Assembly (NCBI GenBank): GCA_036841525.1
Contig: DAITVZ010000083.1
Span: 1 to 17,354 of the forward strand
Source: JAAYEA01 sp012689325
GTDB lineage: Bacteria > Chloroflexota > Anaerolineae > JAAYEA01
DNA: 17,354 nt
Direction: 5' to 3'
Of the stretch, positions 7,772-15,115 are shown in pieces. The notes under the pieces are model-generated. The model did no database searches. It was not told the origin of the DNA and was given only the letters and a program-made list of their open reading frames with translations. A program made the position numbers and the translations under genes. How positions within the stretch are numbered: position 1 is the first letter of the stretch; each line of letters starts with the position of its first letter.

Positions 7772-8722
7772 CTACACTTCGATGTTCACGATCTTGCGAA
7801 TGATCAGAAACCCGATCACCAGCATGATCGTCGAGACGCTCAGCATCACCCAGCCGCACATGGTGGTCCACAGCGTGGACATGTACTCCGGGTTGATCAC
7901 CGAGATGATCACCGCCATGCACACCGGCAGCGCCGTGATGATGTACGACGAGGCCCGCTGCATCGCCGTCAGGGTCTGAATCTCGCCCTTGATCCGCACC
8001 CGCTCGCGGATGATGGTGCCGATCTTGTCCAGGATCTCGGCCAGGTTGCCGCCCACCTCGTGCTGCACGTTGATGGCCGTGATCATCAGGTCCAGGTCGT
8101 CGCTGTCGATCCGCCGCAGCAGGTTGGAAAAGGCCTGCTCGTTCGAGATGCCCAGCCCGATCTCGCGCACCACCCTGGCGAATTCCCCCGCGATGGGCGG
8201 GGCCAATTGCTTGGACATGGTGTCCATGGATTGCAGCAGGCTATACCCCGACCGCAACGAGTTGGCCAGGAGCATCACCGCGTCGGAAAGCTGGCCGTTG
8301 AACTCTTTGAGGCGGCGGCCCTGGCGAATCCGCACCACCAGCCGCGGGATGAAAAAGCCCACGATCCCCGTCAGCAGCCCAAAGACCGGCCCGTGCAGCA
8401 GGATGGTCCCGACGACGAAAAAGAAGGCCACGCTCAGCAGGCAGAGGATCAGGAACTCGGTGACGGTGAGCTTCAGGTCGGCCCGGGCCAGCTCGGTGGC
8501 CAGGTTCGCCGCAAAGCCCCGCTTGGTCAACACCCGGTCCATGTCGTCGACCAGCCGCGTCTGGCTGGGCGGCGGCGCCGCGGCGTCGACCCGCGTGGCG
8601 TACCGCTCCAGCCGGCTGTCGATCTGCTTCGCCCCCCCGCCCACGGCCCGCGCCAGCCCGAAAAAGAGCAGCAGGACCGCCAGCGCCGCCAGCACCGCTA
8701 TGAATAGACCCGTAGTGCCCAT
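7772..8722 (-). CDS. tadB: TadB-like inner-membrane platform protein of the Tad pilus (T2SSF family)
   Basis: The protein has 316 residues. The start at 8722 has GGGAGGG about 8 nt upstream. Membrane segments are at about 5-25, 90-110, 113-130, 258-278 and 290-308. The T2SSF domain covers about 145-275, with the typical sequence LSDAVMLLANSLRSGYSLLQ, then GEFARVVREIGLGISNEQAF and DLDLMITAINVQHEVGGNL, as in TadB of many bacteria. The short charged linker RIRQGRRLKEFNGQL leads into the domain. It pairs with TadC downstream and with the CpaF ATPase upstream, whose stop lies 34 nt before this start. Confidence 0.94.
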   Translation of the reverse strand: MGTTGLFIAVLAALAVLLLFFGLARAVGGGAKQIDSRLERYATRVDAAAPPPSQTRLVDDMDRVLTKRGFAANLATELARADLKLTVTEFLILCLLSVAFFFVVGTILLHGPVFGLLTGIVGFFIPRLVVRIRQGRRLKEFNGQLSDAVMLLANSLRSGYSLLQSMDTMSKQLAPPIAGEFARVVREIGLGISNEQAFSNLLRRIDSDDLDLMITAINVQHEVGGNLAEILDKIGTIIRERVRIKGEIQTLTAMQRASSYIITALPVCMAVIISVINPEYMSTLWTTMCGWVMLSVSTIMLVIGFLIIRKIVNIEV

Positions 8723-8756
8723 TGATCACCCTCCCGCGCGGCGACGAGCCCCGACT

Positions 8757-10151
8757 CTACCGGTAATGGTTCCGGTCGTAGCCAAAGATCTCGGGCGGCA
8801 GGTAGATCTCTTCCTGCTCGAGCTTTTCCATGAACTTGGGCCGCACCCCCGTGGGCCGCAGCTCGCCCTTGATCTTGCCGTTCTCGTAGCCCTGAATCTC
8901 AAAGCCGAAAATGTCCTGCAGCACGATGACGTCGCCCTCCATCCCCTGCACCTCGCTCACCGCGGTCACCCGCCGGGAGCCGTCCTTCATCCGCTCCTGG
9001 TGGATGATCAGGTCCAGCGCCGAGGCCACCTGCTCGCGGATGGCCCGCAGCGGCAGGTCCATCCCCGACATCAGGCACATGGTCTCCAGCCGGGCGATGG
9101 TGTCCCGCGGGCTGTTGGAGTGGCAGGTGGTCAGCGAGCCGTCGTGGCCGGTGTTCATGGCCTGCAACATGTCCAGCGCCTCCTCGGCGCGCACCTCGCC
9201 CACCACGATGCGGTCCGGGCGCATCCGCAGCGCGTTCACCACCAGGTTGCGGATCGAGATCTCGCCGGCGCCCTCGATGTTGGCCGGGCGCGACTCGAGC
9301 GTCACCACATGGTCCTGCCGCAGTTGCAGCTCGGCGGCGTTCTCGATGGTGACGATCCGCTCGTCCTCCGGGATGAACGACGAAAGCACGTTGAGGGTGG
9401 TGGTCTTGCCGGAGCCGGTGCCGCCCGAGATGACGATGTTCAGCCGCCCCTTGACGCAAGCGCGGAAAAAGGCCACCGACTGCTCGGTAAAGGTGCCATA
9501 CTTGATCAGGTCGTCCACCTGGAACGGCTCCCGCCGGAACTTGCGGATGGTCAGCGTGGGGCCCTTGAGCGCGATGGGCGGGATCACGGCGTTGACGCGG
9601 TGGCCCGCCGGCAAGCGCGCGTCCACGTAGGGCGAGGACTCGTCGCAGCGCCGGCCCAGGGGCGCGATGATCCGGTCGATGATTCGCATGACGTGCTCGT
9701 TGCTCTCGAACACGATCGGCGTCTTGGTGAGCTTGCCCCGCTGCTCGATATAGACGCTGTTCGGGCCGTTCACCATGATCTCGGTGATGTCCTCGTCGGC
9801 CAGGAGCGTCTCGATGGGGCCATACCCCAATATCTCGGCCACCACCTGCTCAAAAAGCTGCTCCCGCTCCTGCCGGCTGACGGCAATGTTCTCCTGGCCG
9901 AGGATGCTGTTGAACGCCTCCTCGATGGTGCGGCGCACCTGCGGCGTGTTGCCCAGGTCGGCGTTGATATCCAGCTCCAAGAGGAGCTTGTCCTGGACCT
10001 GCTTTTTCAGCGTGATCAGCGTCTCCCGCGGCGTCGTGGGCGCGGCGCGAGCGGCGCGCATCTTGTCCGCCGTCGCGGCGGTCGCGGCGGCCTGAGGCTT
10101 GTTCGCCTCGTTATTGGCCAGGTTCTTACCCAAGCGATTGAGCAGTGACAT
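8757..10151 (-). CDS. cpaF: CpaF/TadA-like secretion ATPase of the Tad pilus
   Basis: The start is ATG 10151 (MSLLNRLGKNLANN), with AAGGAG about 9 nt upstream, giving 464 residues. The ORF's extension to 10199 overlaps the cpaE coding end and has no such site. Domains: a variable Ala-rich N-terminus (1-45); an N-terminal helical domain (about 46-110, with LGYGPIETLLADEDITEIMV at 108-127); and a type II/IV secretion ATPase core with Walker A GGTGSGKTT (243-251), Asp box (IENAAELQL), Walker B RIVVGEVR (314-321) and His box TGHDGSLTTCHSNS (334-347). All key residues are intact, so it should be a functional hexameric cytoplasmic motor that hydrolyses ATP to assemble the pilus. It follows cpaE by 10 nt. 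Confidence 0.96.
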   Translation of the reverse strand: MSLLNRLGKNLANNEANKPQAAATAATADKMRAARAAPTTPRETLITLKKQVQDKLLLELDINADLGNTPQVRRTIEEAFNSILGQENIAVSRQEREQLFEQVVAEILGYGPIETLLADEDITEIMVNGPNSVYIEQRGKLTKTPIVFESNEHVMRIIDRIIAPLGRRCDESSPYVDARLPAGHRVNAVIPPIALKGPTLTIRKFRREPFQVDDLIKYGTFTEQSVAFFRACVKGRLNIVISGGTGSGKTTTLNVLSSFIPEDERIVTIENAAELQLRQDHVVTLESRPANIEGAGEISIRNLVVNALRMRPDRIVVGEVRAEEALDMLQAMNTGHDGSLTTCHSNSPRDTIARLETMCLMSGMDLPLRAIREQVASALDLIIHQERMKDGSRRVTAVSEVQGMEGDVIVLQDIFGFEIQGYENGKIKGELRPTGVRPKFMEKLEQEEIYLPPEIFGYDRNHYR

Positions 10152-10161
10152 GTCCCTCTCC

Positions 10162-11514
10162 TTATCGTCCCAACAGCCGCGCCAGCATCCCATTCCCATT
10201 GCGCGGCGCGGGCTCGCGGACCGCCGTCTTGGCGCGCGCTGCCGCAGCGCCCGCTGCCGCAGCGCCCGCTGCCGCGGCGCGCGCCGGCTCGGCCCCCGCG
10301 GCCTCCTCCGGCCCCAGCTCGCGAGCGAGCAGCTCGGCCAGCCGGAGCGCGGCCTGCGGGATCAGCCCGCTGCGGTTGCCCATGAAGCAGGGGATGCCCT
10401 GGTTCTGCGCCGCATCCGCCGCGCGCCGGTCCAGCGGCACCGTGGCCACCACCGGGTGCTTGATCCCCGCGGCGATCTCGGCCGGGCCGATGGGGTTCTG
10501 CCGGTCGGCCTTGTTCAGCACCATCCTGATCTTGCCCTCGGGATATTGCAGGGCGTCCACCACGTCGTAAAAGAGCCGCGCGTTCTTGATGGACGGCACG
10601 TCGGGCGCCGTCACCAGCAGGACCGCGTCGGCGAGGTCAAAGAGCGCCAGCTCCCGCTCCCCCAGCGCGGCGGCCATGTCCACCACCACATAGCCGAACA
10701 TCCCCTGCAAGACGCCGATGATCTCGCGCAGGTGGTCGGTGGTGAGCAGGTCGGCCTCCTCGGGCTGGGCCGGGGCGAGCAGCGCCTTGACCCCCGAGAT
10801 GTGGGGCATCAGCAGCACGTCCAGCAGCTCGCCGTCCATCTGCCCCTTCTTGGCGGCCAGCTCGGTCATGGTGTGGCTGGCCGTCAGATTCAGCAGCACG
10901 CCCACGTCGCCGAACTGCAGGTCGGCATCCACCAGCACCACCTTGTCGTCGCGCTGGCTGCGCAGCGCCATGGCCAGGTTGGCCGCCAGCGTGCTGCACC
11001 CCACGCCGCCCTTGGGGCTATAGACGGCGATCACGGCGCCCCGGTCCCGGCGCTGCGCCGGGGCCAGCGGGGCCGCCGCGAACGACGCGGACATCGGCGC
11101 GCCCGGCGGCGGCGCGGCCTGGGGGGCCACCTTGGGCCGCAGGTTGTGCACGCTGCGGATGGTGGCCACCAGCTCGTCGCTGCCGAACGGCTTGATCAAA
11201 AAACCCTTGGCCCCCGCCAGCATCGACCGCCGCAAATAGTCGGTCTCGCCCTGCACGGACATCATCACGATCTGCGCCGAGGGGACCTCGCGGCCAATGG
11301 CCTCGCTGGCCGTGAGGCCGTCCATCCCCGGCATGTTGATGTCCATCAGGACGATATCGGGGCGGTGCTGCTTGGTCAGGGCGATGGCTTCCTCGCCCTG
11401 GGTCGCCGTCCCCACCACCTCGATATCCCGCTCAAAGTAGAGCAGCTTGCGCAAGTTCTCGCGCACCTCGGGGATATCGTCCACCACCAGAACCCGTATC
11501 TTGGCCGCATCCAT
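10162..11514 (-). CDS. cpaE: CpaE/TadZ-type receiver-ParA fusion, Tad pilus localisation ATPase
   Basis: I choose ATG 11514 (450 residues), about 9 nt after GAGGG. A GTG at 11523 is possible but too close to that site. Residues of about 5-125 form a CheY-like receiver with acidic pair D12-D13, phosphoacceptor D58 (LMDINMPG) and conserved K108 (GFLIKPF). After a Pro/Ala linker (about 128-157) comes a MinD/ParA-type ATPase. Its deviant Walker A is KGGVGCST (168-175), with Cys where the second Lys of ParA sits; the switch motif is VLVDADLQFGD (194-204). In Caulobacter the homologue CpaE localises the pilus machine at the pole. Many TadZ receivers are degenerate; this one looks competent for phosphorylation. 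The C-terminus is Ala-rich and ends MLARLLGR. Confidence 0.92.
   Translation of the reverse strand: MDAAKIRVLVVDDIPEVRENLRKLLYFERDIEVVGTATQGEEAIALTKQHRPDIVLMDINMPGMDGLTASEAIGREVPSAQIVMMSVQGETDYLRRSMLAGAKGFLIKPFGSDELVATIRSVHNLRPKVAPQAAPPPGAPMSASFAAAPLAPAQRRDRGAVIAVYSPKGGVGCSTLAANLAMALRSQRDDKVVLVDADLQFGDVGVLLNLTASHTMTELAAKKGQMDGELLDVLLMPHISGVKALLAPAQPEEADLLTTDHLREIIGVLQGMFGYVVVDMAAALGERELALFDLADAVLLVTAPDVPSIKNARLFYDVVDALQYPEGKIRMVLNKADRQNPIGPAEIAAGIKHPVVATVPLDRRAADAAQNQGIPCFMGNRSGLIPQAALRLAELLARELGPEEAAGAEPARAAAAGAAAAGAAAARAKTAVREPAPRNGNGMLARLLGR
10238..10282. repeat. 15-bp tandem repeat encoding an Ala-rich linker at the end of cpaE
   Basis: The unit GCTGCCGCAGCGCCC (plus strand) occurs twice in full (10238-10252, 10253-10267) and a third, imperfect time to about 10282. 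It encodes AAAAGAAAAGAAAAR near the CpaE C-terminus. Being a multiple of three, length change would keep the frame. Confidence 0.75.
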
Positions 11515-11545
11515 GGCGCTCACCCTCTTCTCTGTTAGGCCGCAG

Positions 11546-12406
11546 TTAGTCCTCGATGATGATGAATGGCGGCTCGGAGAACTTGAAGCGGTCCACCATG
11601 TACTCCTGGTTCACCGCCTCGGTGCTATAGATCTCCTCGTCTTCCACGCCGCGCAGCACAAAGGTAAAGGTCTCGCGGCCGTACTCGAGCTTGTCATCCA
11701 ACACGTACTTGAGCACCAGGGCGTCCTGCGGCTCCACCAGCACGACCGCGACGTTCAACGGCTCACAAGTCGTGCCCCCGGCGCGGCCCCCGCCGGCGCC
11801 CATCAGGCCACTGCTGGCCCCTTCCTCTGTCACCTCGTCCACCACCGGCGGCGCCCAGCTCCCCAGGTGCAGGATCTCGATGTTTTGCAGGGTCATCTGC
11901 GCGCTATATTCGGGCTTGCTCTCGTTCCCCTGCGGGTCCCAATCCAGCACCCGCAGCGAGACGACGATATCCACCCGGTCGCCCACGCGCAGCGCCTCGC
12001 CCACGCCCGATAGCTCGTTGATCGGCACCGCCATGGCCACCATCCCCTCGGGCACGCTCAGCGCGGGGATCAGGTCGGCGTTGGTCCCCGGGCCGGAGAC
12101 CATGCTCTGCAGCAGGATCTGCCCCGCATAGATGTCGGTGAGCGCGATGCGGTCCGTGGCCGAGAGCACCTCGGTGATCGCCAGCGGCGGGACCATGTTC
12201 ACCGGCATCTCTTTCACGGTGACGTCCTCCGCCGTGAGCTTGGCCCGCGCGGGGACGTCCACCGCCGCCACCACCACCTGCTGCGTCGGCACCTCGGGCA
12301 CGACCACCTCCTGGGGGGTCCGCCGCATCAGCAAGACGATGCCGATAAAGGCCACAAAGGCCAAAAGAATGCCCAGGAAAATCAGCAACCTGCCACCGCG
12401 TCGCAT
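11546..12406 (-). CDS. cpaB: CpaB/RcpC-like Flp pilus assembly protein with SAF domain
   Basis: The protein has 286 residues. The start at 12406 is preceded by AGGAGG with a 4-nt gap, a strong site. Residues 6-27 form a single N-terminal membrane segment (LLIFLGILLAFVAFIGIVLL), so most of the protein lies outside. An SAF domain covers about 44-105 (VVVAAVDVPARAKLTAEDV through AGQILLQSMV). The CpaB/RcpC-specific part covers about 115-260, with MVAMAVPINELSGVGEALR-type sequence and VGDRVDIVV. A Gly-rich stretch (about 197-211) interrupts the domain. In other bacteria this protein works with the outer secretin; none is seen here, so it may act on the extracytoplasmic side of a single membrane. 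It opens the operon cpaB-cpaE-cpaF-tadB-tadC-comF. Confidence 0.93.
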   Translation of the reverse strand: MRRGGRLLIFLGILLAFVAFIGIVLLMRRTPQEVVVPEVPTQQVVVAAVDVPARAKLTAEDVTVKEMPVNMVPPLAITEVLSATDRIALTDIYAGQILLQSMVSGPGTNADLIPALSVPEGMVAMAVPINELSGVGEALRVGDRVDIVVSLRVLDWDPQGNESKPEYSAQMTLQNIEILHLGSWAPPVVDEVTEEGASSGLMGAGGGRAGGTTCEPLNVAVVLVEPQDALVLKYVLDDKLEYGRETFTFVLRGVEDEEIYSTEAVNQEYMVDRFKFSEPPFIIIED

Positions 12407-12516
12407 AGTGCCTCCTGTTCAGGGTTCCGCCCCGCGTGATGCCTCGTGGCGAGTTCCGTCACTTGTAGCCGCCTTGTGCGATCAGACGCCACGGCCTGCT
12501 CGCTTACGCTAACGTC

Positions 12517-12545
12517 ATTATAGAAAGCGCCCATCCGCGCCACAA
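12517..12545 (-). promoter_or_regulatory. Promoter of the cpaB-tadC operon
   Basis: On the minus strand, TTGTGG (12545-12540) and TATAAT (12522-12517) are spaced by 17 bp. Predicted transcription start is near 12510, giving a leader of about 104 nt before cpaB. The leader has a long-range pair CGTGGCG/CGCCACG. The -35 half overlaps the shared upstream element. Confidence 0.75.
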
Positions 12546-12562
12546 TAGGAATATGGTCCCAG
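12540..12562 (-). promoter_or_regulatory. Shared upstream element (site 1), cpaB promoter
   Basis: Minus-strand sequence is TGGGACC, then ATAT, then TCCTATTGTGG. It matches the elements at 14761-14783 and 15110-15132 in 14 of the 15 bases of the pattern TGGKACC-N4-TCCTATTG outside the variable spacer. It overlaps the -35 box in the same register in all three places. Confidence 0.7.
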
Positions 12563-12577
12563 GATGGACCCGGGGGG

Positions 12578-12617
12578 CAAAACAGAGGCGCGCCCCCTCC
12601 CCCCTGGTGGGCGCGCC
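12578..12617 (-). terminator. Intrinsic terminator of the tadE-tadE-tadG operon
   Basis: On the minus strand, GGCGCGCCC (12617-12609) pairs perfectly with GGGCGCGCC (12595-12587) across a 13-nt loop, and TCTGTTTTG follows. It lies 45 bp past the tadG stop and just upstream of the cpaB promoter, so it separates the two operons. Confidence 0.8.
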
Positions 12618-12661
12618 CCTCGCGATGTGCCCTGACGACAGGCCCCGCTCCGCGGCGGCGC

Positions 12662-13807
12662 CTACTTGGTCAGCTTGATCACCGTCACACCGAACGATCG
12701 GTGGTTGCCGTTCGCCCACTCCACGTGCTCCGGGCACTGCCAGTCGCCGTTCTGCGCGGCCAGGTGCGTCAGCTTGCCGACGATCTTTTTCGCGCTGCCG
12801 CTCTTCTGGACCGACTGGACCTCAAAGGCTGAGAAGCCGATGATGTGATAGTAGTACTTGCCGTTGTAGCCATTGTCCTCGGTATAGACCGGGATGGTGT
12901 ACTCAAAGGCCTCGCCGGCCTGGCACTTGGACTGGTTGTACTTCGGATCCTTGGGATTGCAGTACTTGGAGTTGGTGTAGTGATAGACGTTGTCAAAGAC
13001 CGGGATGATCAGGATCTCGCCCACATCGGCGTGGTCAAGCACTGAGGCCTTGGTGCCAGGATCGCCTCCCAGGACCTCGCCGATCGAGACTGGACCGGTA
13101 TAGTAGGGCGGATCCATCCAGTGCTTCAGGCTGTTGGCGTCCGGGCTGCAGGCGCTGCTCTTGTCGGGATAAGAGCAATCCAGACCCAGCCAGCCGCGGT
13201 TCCCGCCGCCCGCTTGCTTGTGATCGTCCCAGATGGTATAGGAGCTGCCGACCTTGCCGTACGTCCCGGCTTCGAACACGGTATTGCGCAGGGCAATGGG
13301 CGCGATTCCTCCGGTGAGGTACTTGGGCAACCCAAACTCGGCCCACGCCTCGGCCTCCGCCGACATGGCCGTCACGCCAAACAACCGGGAGAAAAAGGTC
13401 TGGAAGCTGCTGCCCGTCTCCACGATGACTCCGCAGGCGCACGGGCAACGTCCCAGGGTCGAATAGTTGGTCGATTTGAGCTCTGTGTAGCGCGTTCGAT
13501 CCCCGCAGTGGATTAACCAGGCCTTCACGTTGGTCCCCCCGTTGGCGGTGGCAGCGCCGGCAGCGGCCAGATATACGTCGCGGTAACGGGTGTTGAGCGT
13601 GGGATCCGCGGAAAAGTGCGCGACCAGGCGAGCGCCCGCCAAGGCGCCCGCATCGGCGGCGTTCTGCATGTTGCGCCGCTGCACAAAGACATAGCTGAGG
13701 TCGATGGCCAGGGCCATGAGCCCCAGCAGGGCAAACATCATCACTGCCACCAGGACCAGCGTCTGGCCCTTCTCCCGGCGAGTCCCCTCTCTGAGCTTTC
13801 TAATCAT
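12662..13807 (-). CDS. tadG: TadG-like pilus assembly protein, cysteine-rich
   Basis: I choose ATG 13807 (381 residues), which has GGAGG 8 nt upstream; a GTG at 13822 would place the site inside the gene. The N-terminus is typical of the TadE/TadG-like 'Tad' domain: KGQTLVLVAVMMFALLGLMA (about 15-34), then AIDLSYVFVQRRNMQNAADAGALAGARL. Unlike the two TadE proteins, no Glu follows the cleavage-type Gly at +5. The remaining 300 residues are extracytoplasmic. They hold nine cysteines, including the cluster GRCPCACG (three Cys), plus GLDCSY, SSACSP, KYCNPK, SKCQAG and WQCPEH, suggesting disulfides. No von Willebrand A domain (MIDAS DxSxS) is seen, so this is a TadG relative of different C-terminal make-up. 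Last gene of the pseudopilin operon. Confidence 0.82.
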   Translation of the reverse strand: MIRKLREGTRREKGQTLVLVAVMMFALLGLMALAIDLSYVFVQRRNMQNAADAGALAGARLVAHFSADPTLNTRYRDVYLAAAGAATANGGTNVKAWLIHCGDRTRYTELKSTNYSTLGRCPCACGVIVETGSSFQTFFSRLFGVTAMSAEAEAWAEFGLPKYLTGGIAPIALRNTVFEAGTYGKVGSSYTIWDDHKQAGGGNRGWLGLDCSYPDKSSACSPDANSLKHWMDPPYYTGPVSIGEVLGGDPGTKASVLDHADVGEILIIPVFDNVYHYTNSKYCNPKDPKYNQSKCQAGEAFEYTIPVYTEDNGYNGKYYYHIIGFSAFEVQSVQKSGSAKKIVGKLTHLAAQNGDWQCPEHVEWANGNHRSFGVTVIKLTK

Positions 13808-13854
13808 CTTGGGCACCTCCACTCTGCTTTGCCTGATTGTTGGCTAGATTGCTA

Positions 13855-13866
13855 AGCTGCGCAGCT
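13855..13866. repeat. 12-bp perfect palindrome between tadE-like 2 and tadG
   Basis: AGCTGCGCAGCT lies within the 63-nt gap between the two genes. It would form a small hairpin in the mRNA and could tune relative expression. No T-run follows. Confidence 0.5.
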
Positions 13867-13870
13867 CGCT

Positions 13871-14254
13871 CTATGGGACGGTCTCGATGCGCATCGTCGA
13901 GTCCGCCGTGATCTCGAAGGGGGGCACTGGCAGCACCAGCAGGCCGAACTCGCTGGTCACCGTCACCCGCAGCCTGGCCCCCACCACCCGAGAGCCGTCG
14001 GGAAAGCTGATCTCCAAGTCCGGCTCGGAGCCAAATACCACCAGGAGCTCCTCGGCCCGGGAACGGATGCCATTCACATCATTGGGATTGACCACGCCAT
14101 AGCGGGTCCCCTCGCGGGCCGCGTTGTTCATTGAGGAATATGTAAAGTACAGTCGGGCAAAGTCGGCGATGGCCACCACGATGGTAAAGAGCATCACGCT
14201 CACCAGGGCGAACTCGACCAGCGCCTGCCCTCTCTCGTCCCGCGGTTTCCTCAT
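13871..14254 (-). CDS. tadE: TadE-like minor pseudopilin 2
   Basis: The protein has 127 residues. The start at 14254 has GGGGAGGG about 8 nt upstream. The N-terminus ERGQALVEFALVSVMLFTIV matches the type IV prepilin-like pattern G-xxxx-E (Gly9, Glu14) ahead of a hydrophobic helix, as in TadE. After the helix comes SSMNNAAREGTRYGV, highly conserved in TadE proteins. The C-terminal half is an extracytoplasmic beta-rich tail. It would be processed by a prepilin peptidase and take part in pilus assembly. It starts 12 nt after the stop of tadE-like 1, so both are co-transcribed. The two share organisation but are diverged in the C-terminal part. Confidence 0.9.
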   Translation of the reverse strand: MRKPRDERGQALVEFALVSVMLFTIVVAIADFARLYFTYSSMNNAAREGTRYGVVNPNDVNGIRSRAEELLVVFGSEPDLEISFPDGSRVVGARLRVTVTSEFGLLVLPVPPFEITADSTMRIETVP

Positions 14255-14266
14255 GCTCGCCCTCCC

Positions 14267-14692
14267 CTAGAAGATGACCATCTCGGCGGCGCCCTCGATC
14301 AGCAAGGTGCCGTCCTCTTGGACAAAGCCTGTAGGAAAAAAGGTCCCAAACCAAAGGGGAAAGTTGGTCCGCGTCGCGACGCGGATATAGTTGCCCGGGG
14401 CCGCGGCCCCGCTGGGGAAGGAGATCAGGATGTCCTCAGCCCGGAGCGACATTCCTGTCACGCGCATGCCCGTGTCGTTGTACTCGAGCAGCACGCGGTT
14501 CCTAATGCCGCCCCAGTCCAGCGGGTGGTTGGCGCCGTACCGCGCCCCCTCCCGCGCGGCGTTGGAGAGGCAGACCCGCGCCGCGATGGCCCGGCTCAGG
14601 TCCGCCACGATCACCAGGATGATGAGCAAGATCGGGAGCAAAAGCGCGAACTCGACGAGGCTCTGCCCCTTGTGGCTGCGTTGTGTGGTCAT
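14267..14692 (-). CDS. tadE: TadE-like minor pseudopilin 1
   Basis: I choose ATG 14692 (141 residues, MTTQRSHKGQ), with AGGA 4 nt upstream. The frame is open to 15115, but the extension crosses the promoter at 14738-14766 and the terminator at 14799-14839 and is Pro-rich, so it is not coding. The processing motif is KGQSLVEFALLLPILL (Gly9, Glu14), followed by a hydrophobic helix (about 15-35) and the TadE signature LSNAAREGARYGANHP. The remainder is beta-rich and extracytoplasmic. First gene of the tadE-tadE-tadG operon. Confidence 0.9.
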   Translation of the reverse strand: MTTQRSHKGQSLVEFALLLPILLIILVIVADLSRAIAARVCLSNAAREGARYGANHPLDWGGIRNRVLLEYNDTGMRVTGMSLRAEDILISFPSGAAAPGNYIRVATRTNFPLWFGTFFPTGFVQEDGTLLIEGAAEMVIF

Positions 14693-14737
14693 CTTGTCCT
14701 CGGGCCGCCAGAAAGGCCATGTCTGTTGTTTGCCATC

Positions 14738-14766
14738 ATTATAGCGTTCGGGGGGCGCCGTCTCAA
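14738..14766 (-). promoter_or_regulatory. Promoter of the tadE-tadE-tadG operon
   Basis: On the minus strand, TTGAGA (14766-14761) and TATAAT (14743-14738) are spaced by 17 bp. Predicted start near 14731 gives a leader of about 39 nt before the first TadE gene. Confidence 0.8.
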
Positions 14767-14783
14767 TAGGATTAAGGTACCAA
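14761..14783 (-). promoter_or_regulatory. Shared upstream element (site 2), tadE promoter
   Basis: Minus-strand sequence is TTGGTACC, then TTAA, then TCCTATTGAGA. The two conserved halves are centred about 11 bp apart, one helical turn. The downstream half overlaps the -35 box and the upstream half is centred near -48. Same register as at 12540 and 15110. Confidence 0.75.
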
Positions 14784-14798
14784 GGTTCGGGGGGGCCT

Positions 14799-14839
14799 GA
14801 AAAAGCCAAAGGGAGCGGGCGCTGGTGGCGCCTGCTCCC
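14799..14839 (-). terminator. Intrinsic terminator of the putative ncRNA
   Basis: On the minus strand, GGGAGCAGGCGC and GCGCCCGCTCCC pair in 11 of 12 positions around a CACCA loop (14839-14811). The tract TTTGGCTTTTT follows. It lies 33 bp before the -35 box of the tadE promoter. Confidence 0.85.
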
Positions 14840-15080
14840 TCTGGTGAGGCAACATGGGGCGGCAGGGGCGGGCAAGATGTCGGCGGCGACGGCCCCTGCC
14901 TCGGCCTGGGCCCTGGCCGGGGCCCGTGGGCGGGGATGGGCTGGGAACGGCGGGATGGTGGCGAGCTGCGCCCAGCCGGGTTGGGGAAGGATGGGATGCG
15001 AGTGTTTCCCCCCATGGATGGGCCGGAAGCCCGCTGTGGAGCAATGTCGTCGTGGATGCCGCGGGCTTCTGGCCCCATCT
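14800..15080 (-). ncRNA. Putative structured non-coding RNA of about 280 nt between kinase gene and tadE
   Basis: This gene-free stretch has its own promoter (15087-15115), a predicted start near 15080 and an intrinsic terminator (14799-14839). The predicted 5' end opens directly into a stem: 15079-15061 pairs with 15034-15017 in nearly all of 18 positions. Further stems are GGCAGGGGC/GCCCCTGCC (14900-14892 with 14869-14861) and GGGCCC-type pairing at 14908-14925. Reading frames here are Pro/Arg-rich, have no good ribosome-binding site and resemble no protein I know. It is not tmRNA, RNase P RNA or SRP RNA as far as I can tell. A regulatory RNA is the best reading; a short peptide gene cannot be excluded. 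Confidence 0.55.
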
Positions 15081-15086
15081 GGCTTC

Positions 15087-15115
15087 AGTATAGCGCCGTG
15101 CTGGGGTAATCTCAA
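15087..15115 (-). promoter_or_regulatory. Promoter of the putative ncRNA
   Basis: On the minus strand, TTGAGA (15115-15110) and TATACT (15092-15087) are spaced by 17 bp, just 28 bp past the stop codon of the kinase gene. Confidence 0.7.

Noticed and set aside
6147..7979. 610-codon plus-strand ORF opposite comF, tadC and tadB
   Set aside because: His/Arg/Gln-rich shadow translation with no domain signature.
7989..10148. 719-codon plus-strand ORF antisense to tadB and cpaF
   Set aside because: Low-complexity His/Arg/Leu-rich translation caused by GC-rich third positions. It lies fully opposite genes with intact motifs.
10099..11538. 479-codon plus-strand ORF opposite cpaE
   Set aside because: Same shadow character. 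The minus strand encodes clear receiver and ParA motifs.
14693..15115. N-terminal extension of the first TadE gene, and other short frames in the same stretch
   Set aside because: The extension runs through a terminator and a promoter, is Pro/Arg-rich, and TadE proteins begin just before the GQSLVEF motif.
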